A DNA stretch of 64,000 bases from Amycolatopsis australiensis (GTDB lineage: Bacteria > Actinomycetota > Actinomycetes > Mycobacteriales > Pseudonocardiaceae), in the NCBI RefSeq assembly GCF_900119165.1, contig NZ_FPJG01000006.1, positions 6,262,001 through 6,326,000 on the forward strand, given 5' to 3'. The notes below the pieces were generated by a model. The model was not told where the DNA came from and searched no databases. It saw only the letters and a list, made by a program, of their open reading frames with translations. The first letter of the stretch is position 1; every line of letters starts with the position of its first letter. The position numbers and the translations under genes are program-made. Shown in pieces: positions 35,036 to 47,206 of this stretch.

Positions 35036-35386
35036 GCGGGTCGTTCGGCGAGCCACAACCGCCTCGGCGGTGCCTGCGCGGGCTCGATCCCACCCGGCCG
35101 GCGCCCGGCCGACCGCTCAGCCGCCTGGCCGCCGTCCGGGCGGACGGGTCCCGGCGATGCCTGCCATGCCGCTCGCCCACCCGGCCGTCGCGCGGCCAAC
35201 CGCCACTCCCCCGGCCGCCCGCGCGGGCAAGCCGCGGTCATGCCCGCGCGGGCCCCGCCCGGCGGCCACCCCACCAATCACCCAGTCCTCCGGTCGCGGT
35301 CCGCAGGCAAGCCAAGCCCGCTCGACCTACCTCGACCCACCGTTTCCCGCGAGCGAACCACACCCAAGCCCAGGCGAGCGGCCCCC
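35036..35386. other. Intergenic C/G-rich stretch without a gene
   Basis: About 350 bp of Pro/Ala/Arg-coding low-complexity sequence with CCGGCCG and GCCCGGCC words. No frame has a ribosome site or a domain. The MAB_1171c-like gene after it may therefore have its own promoter or be read through from the XRE operon. I see no clear promoter. Confidence 0.5.
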
Positions 35387-38471
<3,085 letters not shown>

Positions 38472-38686
38472 GCGTCCACTGAACCGGCAACACCGTTGCG
38501 GCGGCGTAGCCGAATTTCGATACGCCCGCGAAATACCCGCTGCTGGCCAAGGCCGAGAAGCGGAACAGCAGCGTCGGAGTCACCTCGACCGGCCACTCCC
38601 CCGCGGCGGGTGGCACCTCGGGCCTCTCGTCCGGCGCGTGCGTGGGCCCGGCAGGATCGGCTCGGTGACTTCGGAGACGGGCCCGG

Positions 38687-39532
38687 TCAGTCCTGCTTCA
38701 GCGCGGCACGGCCGGCGTCGAAGCTGCGCAGGGCCGCGCCGACCGCCGCGGCCACCGTGACCTCGAAGATCTCGTCCTCGGTGTGGCCCGCCGCGACCAG
38801 CCGCCGGACGTCGTCGTCGGTGACGCGGTGGGAAGCGTCGCGGACCGAAGCCGCGTAGTCCCGCCACGGCGGCTCCAGCCCGTCCCCGGTGGCGGCGGCC
38901 CGCCGCAGCTCGGGACTCGTGTGCGCGGGCTGCTCGAAGACGCTCTCCCGGAGATCGTCCGGGCCGGCGGCGAGGAGGAAGCCGGGGAACCGGTAGCCGG
39001 CGCGGTGCAGCGCCCGGGTGCCCGTCTTCAGCTGCCCGTCGAGCAGCTCGAAGCCGAACGCGTTGGCGAGGCGGTTGACGATGTTCCACACCAGGTTCAC
39101 CTTCAGCGCCTCCGCCACGGCCTGCCCGGGCAGGTCGCGGACCGGCGCGGGATCCGGATCGGCGGCACGCGAGACGTCCGCCAGGAACCGTTGCACGGCC
39201 AGCAGTTCCGGCCGCGCGTCCGCGGGCCGGTCCGGGTCGACCTCGCCGTGGCCGGCGATCCGCGTCAGCTCCGCGTGCGTGACGACGCAGAACGGGCACT
39301 CGTGCACCCGCGCGGTGCTCATCGCCAGGTATTCGCGCTCGCCGGCCGTCCAGTACGACGGGCCGCGCATCGCCGGCGCGGTCAGCTCCAGCAGCGGCCG
39401 GGTCAGGAAACCGGGCCGGTAGAGCAGGAACTTGACGATGTCCGGGCTCGGCACGCCGGAGAGCTTTCCGGTGACGGCCAGGAACAGCCGGGCCCGGCGG
39501 CGGTGGCCGTGTTCCAGGATGGACAGTCGCAT
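38687..39532 (-). CDS. Carboxymuconolactone decarboxylase / AhpD-like protein
   Basis: 281 residues. The first half holds a CMD/AhpD-type helical domain with the redox motif CPFC and following TH (ECPFCVVTHAEL), similar to alkylhydroperoxidase D. The second half repeats the helical pattern and contains DDDVRRLVAAGHTEDEIFEVTVAAAVGAAL, another CMD-like segment. A thiol peroxidase or peroxide-protection role is likely. The start overlaps the stop of the sigma factor gene by one base (TGATG), so it belongs to the ECF42 operon. Confidence 0.85.
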   Translation of the reverse strand: MRLSILEHGHRRRARLFLAVTGKLSGVPSPDIVKFLLYRPGFLTRPLLELTAPAMRGPSYWTAGEREYLAMSTARVHECPFCVVTHAELTRIAGHGEVDPDRPADARPELLAVQRFLADVSRAADPDPAPVRDLPGQAVAEALKVNLVWNIVNRLANAFGFELLDGQLKTGTRALHRAGYRFPGFLLAAGPDDLRESVFEQPAHTSPELRRAAATGDGLEPPWRDYAASVRDASHRVTDDDVRRLVAAGHTEDEIFEVTVAAAVGAALRSFDAGRAALKQD

Positions 39533-40764
39533 CAGGACTCCAGTTCGCGCAGGCGGGTGGTGAGGAAGCGGTGGTCGGCCGGGGCGCGGGCCAGCTCGCG
39601 CGCCCGCCGGTACGCGGCGGCGGCGTCGGCGGAGCGGCCCAGGCGGCGCAGCAGGTCGGCGCGGGCGGCGTGCCAGAGGTGGTAGGTGCCGAGCCCGTCG
39701 ATCGCCTCGACGAGGGCGAGGCCGGTTTCCGGGCCGTCGGTCATCGCGACGGCCACGGCGTGGTTGAGCGCCACCACGGGCGACGGCGCGAGCGTCCGCA
39801 GCTGCGCGTAGAGGGCGGCGATCCGCGCCCAGTCGGTGTCCGCGGCCGAACGCGCCTGGGCGTGCTGCGCCGCGATCGCCGCCTGGAGCTGGTACTGCCC
39901 GACCGTCCCGCGACGCAGGGCCCGCCCGAGCACGCCGAGCGCTTCGGCGATCTCGGCCCGGTCCCAGCGCGTGCGGTCCTGGTCTTCGAGCAGGACGACG
40001 TCGCCGCCGGCGGTGTAGCGCGCGGCCGAGCGCGAATCCTGCAGCAGGAGCAGCGCGAGCAGGCCGAGTGTCTCCGGCTCGTCCGGCATCAGCGCGGCCA
40101 GCAGCTTCGCCAGCCGGATCGCCTCGCGCCGCAGCTCGGCCGGCTCGTCCCGGTCCGACGGCGAGACGTAGCCGCGGGTGAAGACCAGGTAGATGACGGC
40201 GAGGACGCCGGCGAGCCGGTCGGGCAGCAGGTGGTCCGGCGGGACGCTCAGCGCGATGCCCGCGTCACGGATCTTGCGTTTCGCCCGCACGAGCCGCTGC
40301 GCCAGCGCCGGCTCGGCGACCAGGAACAGCCGGGCGATCTGGGCCGCGGTCAGCCCGGCCACCGCCTGCAGCGTCAGCGCCACCCTCGCGTCCTCGGCCA
40401 GCGCCGGGTGGCAGCAGGTGAACAGCAGGCTCAGCCGGTCGTCGCCGACCTCGGCGAGCCGGTCGTCGGGCAGGCTCAACGTCTTCACCCCGCTTTCGCC
40501 GGCCGCCAGCCGGGCGAGCTTCGCCTGCCCGACGCGGGTGCGGCGGATCCGGTCGAGCGCGCTGTTGCGCGCCGTGGTCAGCAGCCAGGCCGCGGGGTCG
40601 TCCGGGACGGCGGACTCCCACGTCCGCAGGGCCCGCGCGACGGCGTCCTGCAGCGCGTCCTCGGCCAGCTCGAAGTCGCCGAGCACCCGCACGAGCGCGG
40701 CGAGCAGCCGGGCGCGGTCGGCGCGGTAGACGCGTTCGACGACGCCGGCCGCCGCCTCACCCAC
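39532..40764 (-). CDS. ECF sigma factor, ECF42 type with C-terminal TPR-like extension
   Basis: 410 residues. The sigma-2 region is near 10-75 ([36 protein letters not shown]), the sigma-4 region near 115-160 ([36 protein letters not shown]), and a long DUF6596/TPR-like extension covers 180-410. Extension plus a neighbouring DGPF-domain gene defines group ECF42, in which the extension rather than a classical anti-sigma factor controls activity. The GTG start overlaps the DGPF gene by 8 nt. Targets are probably the operon itself and detoxification genes. Confidence 0.9.
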   Translation of the reverse strand: MGEAAAGVVERVYRADRARLLAALVRVLGDFELAEDALQDAVARALRTWESAVPDDPAAWLLTTARNSALDRIRRTRVGQAKLARLAAGESGVKTLSLPDDRLAEVGDDRLSLLFTCCHPALAEDARVALTLQAVAGLTAAQIARLFLVAEPALAQRLVRAKRKIRDAGIALSVPPDHLLPDRLAGVLAVIYLVFTRGYVSPSDRDEPAELRREAIRLAKLLAALMPDEPETLGLLALLLLQDSRSAARYTAGGDVVLLEDQDRTRWDRAEIAEALGVLGRALRRGTVGQYQLQAAIAAQHAQARSAADTDWARIAALYAQLRTLAPSPVVALNHAVAVAMTDGPETGLALVEAIDGLGTYHLWHAARADLLRRLGRSADAAAAYRRARELARAPADHRFLTTRLRELES

Positions 40765-41128
40765 GGGCGGCCGGGTGCCGCAGCCCGGGCACCCCGGCGA
40801 TCGGGCGGACCTCGATGGACCCCTGGGACGCCATCGGGCACAGTGCCGCCAGCTCCAGGGCCTCGTCGAGGTCGGGGCAGTCGAGCACGTACACCCCGCC
40901 GAGGTGCTCGTGGGTCTCGGTGAAAGGCCCGTCGGTGATCAGCGTGCGGCCCTCCTGGACGGTCACGGTGGTCGCGGTGTGCTCGCCCTGCAGCGGATGC
41001 CCGGAGACGAACACGCCCCGCCGCCGGCATTCGTCGGCGAAGGCGTTGACGGCGGCCAGCGCCTCCTCGAAGCCGGGGTCACCCGGCTCGGGCCGCTCGC
41101 AGTTGTAGATCAGCAGCATGTACAGCAC
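40757..41128 (-). CDS. YCII/DGPF-domain protein, ECF42 partner
   Basis: 123 residues. One YCII-like domain with the name-giving [20 protein letters not shown] motif near residue 70. The GTG at 41128 has AAGGAG five bases upstream; the internal ATG at 41119 is the alternative. First gene of the DGPF - sigma - CMD operon. DGPF proteins almost always precede ECF42 sigma factors; their chemistry is unproven, perhaps binding of the inducing compound. Confidence 0.88.
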   Translation of the reverse strand: MLYMLLIYNCERPEPGDPGFEEALAAVNAFADECRRRGVFVSGHPLQGEHTATTVTVQEGRTLITDGPFTETHEHLGGVYVLDCPDLDEALELAALCPMASQGSIEVRPIAGVPGLRHPAARG

Positions 41129-41216
41129 GTGCGCTCCTTCGTCCGGCGTCGGTCGTAACTGAGGACGAACGGGAAGACGGTAACTCGACAGGCCCGCCGG
41201 GACCGGACAACCGAAA

Positions 41217-41260
41217 TTACCAAAGGTACGTTCTGATGCCGTCTTGACTTTACCAATGGT
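41217..41260. promoter_or_regulatory. Pair of ACCAA(A/T)GGT operators between the ECF42 operon and the GH16-type gene
   Basis: TTACCAAAGGT (41217-41227) and TTACCAATGGT (41250-41260), 33 bp apart, i.e. three helical turns on the same DNA face. A TTGACT (41244-41249) box lies directly before the second copy. They could bind one repressor dimer each and affect either divergent operon. Confidence 0.45.
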
Positions 41261-41281
41261 CAGGAGGAGAGTCCTCGCCAC

Positions 41282-41301
41282 TGATTCGTCTAGACCAATC
41301 A
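41282..41301. promoter_or_regulatory. DasR-type (dre) operator
   Basis: The 20-bp palindrome has one mismatched pair; its core ATTCGTCTAGACCAAT differs at one position from the DasR consensus A-N-TGGTCTAGACCA-N-T. It lies 36 nt before the GH16/CBM5-12 gene. DasR controls chitin and N-acetylglucosamine genes in actinomycetes, which matches the following cluster. Confidence 0.75.
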
Positions 41302-41337
41302 GAGCTCCGGCGGACGGCCATCCCCAGGAGGAGACCC

Positions 41338-42492
41338 ATGTCCCGCAGAACCCGGACCACCACAGCCGCCTTGACGAGCCTCGCGACCATCGCCGCGACG
41401 GCCCTCGTCCTCTCCGGCGGGGCCGACGCCAGCCCGGCGGCCGCCGCCGGCTGCGGCGTCCTGTTCGACGACTTCCACTACGCCTCGCCCACCGACGCGG
41501 CGTTCGGCAGCGCCGGCTGGACCACGCGCAACGACGTCGGCAGCCCGGGCGTGCCCGGCGCGCGCTGGCTGACGAGCAACATCAGCTTCCCGGCGGTCGA
41601 CGGCGAACGCGTCGCCCAGCTCACCGCGTCCACCGACGGCAGCGCGGCCGGCACCACGCACGCCGAGATGTACCAGAACCAGCTGCGGTTCCTCGAAGGC
41701 ACGTACGCCAGCCGCGTCCGCTTCACCGACACGCCGGTCAGCGGTTCCGACGGCGACCACGTCAACGAAACGTACTTCACGATCTCGCCGCTGCGGTACG
41801 ACCGGGACCCGCTCTACAGCGAACTGGACTTCTCGGAATACCTGCCCAACGGCGGCTGGGGCGGGCCGACGGCCGACTACCAGACCAGCTGGTACACGTA
41901 CTGGAACAACCCGACGTGGGACGGCCTGCGCACGTCCACCGCGCAGAACCGCAGCTTCGACGGCTGGCACGACATCGTCACGCAGGTGTCGGGCGGGCAC
42001 GTGAAGTACTACCTCGACGGCGTGCTCACCGCCGACCACACCACCGACGCCCAGGGCGACCCGGTGTACCCGCGGACGCCGATGTCGATCAACTACAACA
42101 TGTGGTTCATCGACACGGCCGGGCACACCGGCGGCACCAGCGTGTACACCGAGCAGGTCGACTGGACGTACTACGCGGGCGACCAGGTCGTCTCGCCCGC
42201 CGACGCGGTGGCGAAGGCCGGGCAGTACCGGAGCGCGGGAACGTCCCATGTGGACACGGTCACCGGGTGCACGACGCCTGCCAGCCCGCCGCCGGCCACG
42301 ACCACCCCGGCCACCCCGACCACGCCGTCCCAGCCCGCCGGCTGCTCGACGGCACCGGAGTGGGACTGGGGCACGGTCTACCTCGGCGGCCAGCGGGTGC
42401 AGCACAACGCCCACCTCTGGCAGGCGAACTGGTGGACCCAGGGCTCCGAGCCCGGGCTCACCGCCCAGTGGGCCGACCTGGGCCACTGCTGA
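41338..42492 (+). CDS. Secreted GH16-type glycosidase with C-terminal CBM5/12 chitin-binding domain
   Basis: 384 residues. Signal peptide (about 1-36), a concanavalin-like GH16 domain (40-285) with the catalytic ExDxxE arrangement in ELDFSEY, a Thr/Pro linker (310-335) and a CBM5/12 domain (336-384: APEWDWGTVYLGGQRV, HLWQANWWTQG, adjacent aromatic residues) which binds chitin. The ATG has AGGAGG upstream. It is preceded by a DasR-type site and followed by an amino-sugar type importer and GH20 enzyme, so action on chitin or a GlcNAc-containing glycan fits better than on beta-glucan. The exact bond cut is unknown. Confidence 0.82.
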   Translation: MSRRTRTTTAALTSLATIAATALVLSGGADASPAAAAGCGVLFDDFHYASPTDAAFGSAGWTTRNDVGSPGVPGARWLTSNISFPAVDGERVAQLTASTDGSAAGTTHAEMYQNQLRFLEGTYASRVRFTDTPVSGSDGDHVNETYFTISPLRYDRDPLYSELDFSEYLPNGGWGGPTADYQTSWYTYWNNPTWDGLRTSTAQNRSFDGWHDIVTQVSGGHVKYYLDGVLTADHTTDAQGDPVYPRTPMSINYNMWFIDTAGHTGGTSVYTEQVDWTYYAGDQVVSPADAVAKAGQYRSAGTSHVDTVTGCTTPASPPPATTTPATPTTPSQPAGCSTAPEWDWGTVYLGGQRVQHNAHLWQANWWTQGSEPGLTAQWADLGHC

Positions 42493-42516
42493 CCCCGGAC
42501 CCCCGCGCCGCCCGGT

Positions 42517-42546
42517 CGTGAGCGGGAAACAGTGTTCTCACTCACG
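42517..42546 (+). terminator. Imperfect hairpin after the GH16-type gene
   Basis: CGTGAG (42517-42522) and CTCACG (42541-42546) close a stem with further imperfect pairing (GGGAAACA with TGTTCTCA). This CGTGAG...CTCACG form looks like a dispersed intergenic hairpin and probably ends the upstream transcript. Confidence 0.5.
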
Positions 42547-42605
42547 GCCACTGGCACCGGCGCACAGTCGAGCCCTCCTCCGCTACCGCACCCCCGGGAA
42601 CCCCC

Positions 42606-43883
42606 ATGCGCAGAACCGCTCTCGCCGCCGCGCTGGCCGTCGCCGCCGTGACCGCCACCGCCTGCGGTACCGACTCCCCCGCCCCGGCCGCCCGGAGCGG
42701 CGGGCAGCTCACCGTCTGGCTCATGAACGGCGACCTCAGCGACCAGGCCACCGCGGCCGTCAACGCGGCTTTCGAGAAGGCCACCGGCGCCAAAGTCACC
42801 GTGCAGGTCCAGGAATGGGACAACATCAACACGAAGATCAGCACCGCGCTCGCCCAGGACACCACGCCCGACGTCATCGAAATCGGCAACACCGACGTCC
42901 CGCTCTTCGCCGCCAACGGAGCCCTCACCGACCTCACCCCGCATCTGGCCGAGCTGACCGCCGGCCACACCTGGCTGCCCGGTCTCGCCGGACCGGCCAC
43001 TGTGAACGGTCGCAGCTACGCCGCGCCGCTGTTCGCCGGCAACCGCGCCGTCATCTACGACAAGCAGGTCTGGGCCGACGCCGGGATCACCGCCCCGCCG
43101 GCGTCACTCGCCGAGCTGACCGCGGACCTCGGCAAGGTCAAGGCGAAGCACCCGGGCGCCGACTACTCCGCCTTCCACTTCCCCGGCCGCTACTGGTTCG
43201 GCGCGCTGCAGTTCGTCTGGGACGCCGGCGGGCAGCTCGCCACCCAGCGGGACGGCAAGTGGACCGGCGCGCTGGAAAGCCCCGAAGCGCAGAAAGGCCT
43301 TCAGGCGTGGAAGGACTTCCAGAACACCTACTCCTCCCCCGCGTCCCGCAACGCCGACACGAAAGCCCCCGACCAGGCGGCCGTCTTCGCCGCCGGCGGC
43401 GCGAGCGCGATCCTCGACACGAGCGTCAACACCGTCGTCAAGAACAAGCCGGAGCTGAAGGACCGCCTGGGCACCTTCCCGTTCCCCAGCGCCACCCCCG
43501 GCAAGACGCAACCGGTCTTCCTCGGCGGCTCGGACCTGGCCATCGCGGCCAAAAGCCGTCACCAGGACCTCGCGCTCGCCTACCTCGAGGCGGCGGCCGA
43601 CCCGGCCGTGCAGCGCGCCGCGATCGTCGGCATCGACGGCTGGACCCCCATCTCGGCCGAGCTGATCGACCAGGTCACCCCCAACCTGCCGCCACTCGAC
43701 GCCGCCTTCGCCACCGCCGCCAAGAGCAGCGTCGCGACTCCGGCCACCCCGGGCTGGGCGACGATCGAGAGCGACAAGTCCATCAACACCTTCTTCGCCG
43801 ACATCGCCACCGGACGCCGGACGATCGCCGAGGCCGCCGAGGACTTCGACGCCCACCTCACCCAGGCGCTCAACGCCCGCTGA
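42606..43883 (+). CDS. ABC sugar importer, substrate-binding lipoprotein (DasA/NgcE-like)
   Basis: 425 residues. Lipobox with Cys20 (TATAC) after a signal peptide, then a family-1 solute-binding fold: LTVWLMNGDLSDQATAAVNAAFEKATGAKV, the DVIEIGNTD hinge and several Trp residues suited to stacking on sugars (W158, YWFGALQFVWD). Layout and neighbours (two permeases, GH20) fit a chitooligosaccharide or GlcNAc importer. A strong hairpin follows, which in such operons keeps the binding protein more abundant than the permeases. It is attached to the outer membrane face by lipid. Confidence 0.85.
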   Translation: MRRTALAAALAVAAVTATACGTDSPAPAARSGGQLTVWLMNGDLSDQATAAVNAAFEKATGAKVTVQVQEWDNINTKISTALAQDTTPDVIEIGNTDVPLFAANGALTDLTPHLAELTAGHTWLPGLAGPATVNGRSYAAPLFAGNRAVIYDKQVWADAGITAPPASLAELTADLGKVKAKHPGADYSAFHFPGRYWFGALQFVWDAGGQLATQRDGKWTGALESPEAQKGLQAWKDFQNTYSSPASRNADTKAPDQAAVFAAGGASAILDTSVNTVVKNKPELKDRLGTFPFPSATPGKTQPVFLGGSDLAIAAKSRHQDLALAYLEAAADPAVQRAAIVGIDGWTPISAELIDQVTPNLPPLDAAFATAAKSSVATPATPGWATIESDKSINTFFADIATGRRTIAEAAEDFDAHLTQALNAR

Positions 43884-43885
43884 CC

Positions 43886-43932
43886 GGCGGGGTGGCCCGG
43901 CCGACCGCCGTCCCCCACCGGGCCACCCCGCC
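43886..43932 (+). terminator. Very strong hairpin between binding-protein and permease genes
   Basis: Perfect 15-bp arms (43886-43900 and 43918-43932) with a 17-nt loop. It starts two bases after the stop codon. It may partly terminate or protect the upstream mRNA. Confidence 0.6.
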
Positions 43933-43956
43933 CCCTCCACCCGCGAAGGAGTTCCC

Positions 43957-44898
43957 GTGTTGCTCGAGAAAGCGCCGCCGGAAGCCCCGCCGGCACCGGC
44001 GACCCCGCGCCGGCGACCCTCGCTGCTGCCCTACGGCCTCCTGCTGCCCGCGGCCGCGCTGCTCGGGCTCGTCCTCGGCTACCCGCTGGTCCGGCTCGTC
44101 GTCATCTCGCTGCAGCAGTACGGCCTGCGCTCGCTGTTCACCGGCACGACGAGCTTCGTCGGCTGGGACAACTACGCCGCGGTCCTCGCCGACGACCGGC
44201 TGCTCCCGGTCCTCGCCCGCAGCGTCGTGTTCTGCGCCGCCCTCGTGCTCGGCACGCTCTTCGCCGGGTTCGGTGTCGCGCTCCTGCTGCGGCGCCTGGG
44301 CCGGGGCATGCGCACGGCCGTCACGCTGTGCCTGATCGCCGCGTGGGCGTTGCCGAACGTGGCCTCGACCCTGGTCTGGCAATGGCTGTTCCAGCCCGGC
44401 TACGGCGTGGTCGACTGGCTGCTCACCCAGGCCGGGTTCGGCGACCTCACCCAGCACGACTGGACCACGACGCCCGCCTCGGCGTTCACCCTGGTCTGGC
44501 TGCTGGTCGTCTGGCAGTCGGTGCCGTTCGTCGCGCTCACGCTCCACGCGGGCCTGTCGCAGATCCCGCGTTCGTACTACGAAGCCGCCGCGCTGGACGG
44601 CGCCGGGCCGTGGCGCGTGCACCGCACCATCACGCTGCCGTTCCTGCGGCCGATACTCGGCCTGGTCACGATCCTCTCGGTGATCTGGGACTTCACCGTG
44701 TTCAACCAGATCTGGATCCTCACCCAGGGCGGCCCGGGCGAGGGCACCACGACACTCGGCATCTGGACGTTCACCCGGGCCTTCAGCCACAACGACTTCG
44801 GGCAGGGCGCGGCGATCGCCGTCGTCTCGGTCGCGCTGCTGGCCGCGATGACGGCGGTGTACGTGCGGCGGCTCGTCCGCTCCGGGGAGGACCTGTGA
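43957..44898 (+). CDS. ABC sugar importer permease 1 (DasB/NgcF-like)
   Basis: 313 residues. Six transmembrane helices and the EAA loop SYYEAAALDGAGPWRVHRTITLP, typical of family CUT1 sugar permeases. GTG at 43957 has GAAGGAG upstream. The stop overlaps the start of permease 2 by 4 nt. Together with permease 2 it forms the membrane pore for the sugar bound by the lipoprotein. No ATPase gene is present in the cluster, so a shared multiple-sugar ATPase (MsiK type) is expected to power it. Confidence 0.9.
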   Translation: MLLEKAPPEAPPAPATPRRRPSLLPYGLLLPAAALLGLVLGYPLVRLVVISLQQYGLRSLFTGTTSFVGWDNYAAVLADDRLLPVLARSVVFCAALVLGTLFAGFGVALLLRRLGRGMRTAVTLCLIAAWALPNVASTLVWQWLFQPGYGVVDWLLTQAGFGDLTQHDWTTTPASAFTLVWLLVVWQSVPFVALTLHAGLSQIPRSYYEAAALDGAGPWRVHRTITLPFLRPILGLVTILSVIWDFTVFNQIWILTQGGPGEGTTTLGIWTFTRAFSHNDFGQGAAIAVVSVALLAAMTAVYVRRLVRSGEDL

Positions 44899-45713
44899 TC
44901 CGCCGGGCCGGCCGCAATGTCACAGCCGCCGTCTTCTGCCTCGTGTGGATCTTCCCGGTCTACTGGATGGTGCTCACCGCGTTCAAGCCCGCCGGCGACA
45001 TCCTCCGCCCCACGCCCGAGTTCCTGCCGTCCGCGGTCACGCTGGACAACTTCGCCGACGCCCTCGCCAAGCCGGGGTTCGTGCCGGGGCTGGTCAACAG
45101 CGCCGTGGTCGTCACCGCCGTCGTCGCCCTGTCGGTCGTGGTCGCCTTCCTGGCCGCCACCGCGTTGACGCGCTTCCGGTTCTTCGGACGCCGCAGCTTC
45201 CTCGTCGGCGTGCTGGTGCTGCAGATGGTCCCGGTGCCCGCGCTGGTCATCCCGCTGTTCCTCGGCCTCAAGAGCGCGCACCTGCTGGACACGCTCGCCG
45301 GGCTGATCCTGACGTACGTGGCGCTCGTGCTGCCGTTCACGATCTGGACGCTGCGCGGGTTCCTGCACGGCATCCCGGTCGAGCTCGAGGAAGCCGCGAT
45401 GGTCGACGGCGCCACCCGCGCCCGGGTGATGCGCTCGGTCCTGCTGCCGCTCGTGCTGCCCGGGCTGATCTCGACCAGCGTGTTCGCCTTCATCACCGCG
45501 TGGAACGACTTCCTGTTCGCCTACGTGATCATGAAGGACAGCTCCGGCTACACGCTGCCGGTGTGGCTGGTGTCGTTCAGCACGAGCACCGGCACCGACT
45601 ACGGCGGGCTCATCGCCGCCTCGACGCTGTTCGCCCTGCCCGTCGTCGTCTTCTTCGCGCTGGTGCAGCGCCACTTGGTCGAGGGCATGACCGCGGGCGC
45701 GGTGAAAGGCTGA
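44895..45713 (+). CDS. ABC sugar importer permease 2 (DasC/NgcG-like)
   Basis: 272 residues. Six transmembrane helices, FPVYWMVLTAFKP at the start typical of the second CUT1 permease, and the EAA loop ELEEAAMVDGATRARVMRSVLLP. GTG at 44895 overlaps the previous stop (GTGA). Its stop overlaps the GH20 start by one base. It acts as the heteropartner of permease 1. Confidence 0.9.
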   Translation: MIRRAGRNVTAAVFCLVWIFPVYWMVLTAFKPAGDILRPTPEFLPSAVTLDNFADALAKPGFVPGLVNSAVVVTAVVALSVVVAFLAATALTRFRFFGRRSFLVGVLVLQMVPVPALVIPLFLGLKSAHLLDTLAGLILTYVALVLPFTIWTLRGFLHGIPVELEEAAMVDGATRARVMRSVLLPLVLPGLISTSVFAFITAWNDFLFAYVIMKDSSGYTLPVWLVSFSTSTGTDYGGLIAASTLFALPVVVFFALVQRHLVEGMTAGAVKG

Positions 45714-47206
45714 TGCTCGTCCCCCACCCCGCGCGGCTCACCCGCCGCACCGGCTCCTTCACGCCGTCCGGCGTCCGGCCCGCGCCGGGTACCGCCGGCC
45801 CGGCCCGGCTGCTCGCCGCGTACGCGGGCCTGCCGCTCGTCCACAGCGGACCGGCCGTCCGGCTCGCGCTGGCGCCCGGCTTCGGCCCGGAGGAGTACGC
45901 TCTCGACGTCACCCCCGGCGGCGCGCTGCTCACGGCATCCACGGAAGCGGGCCTGCTCGCCGGGGTCCAGACGGTCCGCCAGCTGCTCCCGCGGCTGCCG
46001 TGCCTGCACGTCCGCGACGCGCCGCGGCTGCCGTGGCGCGGAGTGCTGCTCGACGTCGCCCGGCACTTCATGCCGCCGGAGTTCCTGCGCCAGTTCGTCG
46101 ACCTGCTGGCGCTGCACAAGTTCAACGTCCTGCAGCTGCACCTCACCGACGACCAGGGCTGGCGGATCGAGATCGGCGGTTGGCCACGGCTGACCGAGGT
46201 CGGCGCGTGGCGGGCCGAATCGATGGTCGGGCCGGCGGGCAGCGCCGTGTTCGACGGCGTCCCCCACGGCGGCTTCTACCCCCAGCGGCAGCTGCGGGAC
46301 CTCGTCGCGTTCGCGGCCGCGCGCGGGGTCACGATCGTGCCCGAGATCGACGTGCCCGGGCACGTGCGCGCGGCGCTGGCCGCCTACCCCGAGCTGGGCA
46401 ACCGGCCGGGGACCCCGCTGCCGGTGTGGACCGAATGGGGCATCAGCCCGGACATCCTCGGCGTCCACGACGAGGCGCTCGCGTTCTGCCGCGACGTCTT
46501 CACCCAGGTCGCGGACATCTTCCCGGCCCGGCACCTGCACATCGGCGGCGACGAATGCCCGGCCGCGCAGTGGGCGGCGAACCCGCTGGCGCGCGACAAG
46601 GCGGCGCGGCTCGGCCTGCGCGACACCGCCGAGCTGCACCCGTGGTTCCTCGGCGAGCTGCACCGCTTCCTGGCGGGCCTGGGACGTCAGGCCGTGTGCT
46701 GGGACGAAACCGGCCACGCCGCCGGCCGGCTGCCCCCGGACATGGTCGTCACGGCCTGGCGCGACGCCGCCCACGGCGCGCTCGCCGTCGCCCGCGGCCA
46801 CCGGGTCGTCATGGCGCCGCACACGTCGACGTACTTCGACTACCGGCAGAGCGACGAACCCGGCGAGCCACCGCGCACGGACGTCACGACCCTGGAAGAC
46901 GTCTACCGCTTCGACCCCCTCGAAGGCGGCTTGCCGGTCAGCGACGGCACCCGGCCCGGCGTCCTGGGCACCCAGGCCCAGCTGTGGACCGAGCACGCGC
47001 CGACCCCCGGCCACGTCCGGCGCCTGGCATTCCCCCGGCTGTGCGCGCTGGCCGAGCGCGCGTGGTCGCCACCGGGGCGCAGTTATGCTGACTTCCGGGA
47101 GCGCCTGACCGGTCACCTCGAGCGGCTGCGCGCCCTGGACGCCCTGCCGAAGGAGCGCATCCGGTTCGCCGGCGCGCTCGGAGTACCCGGGAAGACGGTG
47201 CCTTGA
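45713..47206 (+). CDS. GH20 beta-N-acetylhexosaminidase
   Basis: 497 residues and no signal peptide, hence cytosolic. An N-terminal GH20b-like domain (1-105) leads to the (beta/alpha)8 barrel, with LTDDQGWRIEI and the catalytic Asp-Glu pair in HIGGDECP (about residue 280). Further substrate residues are the Trp in the WTEHAPT segment and YFDYRQ. It cuts terminal GlcNAc or GalNAc from oligosaccharides; after import of chitobiose by the coupled ABC system it would yield GlcNAc. Start overlaps permease 2 by one base; stop overlaps the regulator frame by 4 nt. Confidence 0.92.
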   Translation: MLVPHPARLTRRTGSFTPSGVRPAPGTAGPARLLAAYAGLPLVHSGPAVRLALAPGFGPEEYALDVTPGGALLTASTEAGLLAGVQTVRQLLPRLPCLHVRDAPRLPWRGVLLDVARHFMPPEFLRQFVDLLALHKFNVLQLHLTDDQGWRIEIGGWPRLTEVGAWRAESMVGPAGSAVFDGVPHGGFYPQRQLRDLVAFAAARGVTIVPEIDVPGHVRAALAAYPELGNRPGTPLPVWTEWGISPDILGVHDEALAFCRDVFTQVADIFPARHLHIGGDECPAAQWAANPLARDKAARLGLRDTAELHPWFLGELHRFLAGLGRQAVCWDETGHAAGRLPPDMVVTAWRDAAHGALAVARGHRVVMAPHTSTYFDYRQSDEPGEPPRTDVTTLEDVYRFDPLEGGLPVSDGTRPGVLGTQAQLWTEHAPTPGHVRRLAFPRLCALAERAWSPPGRSYADFRERLTGHLERLRALDALPKERIRFAGALGVPGKTVP

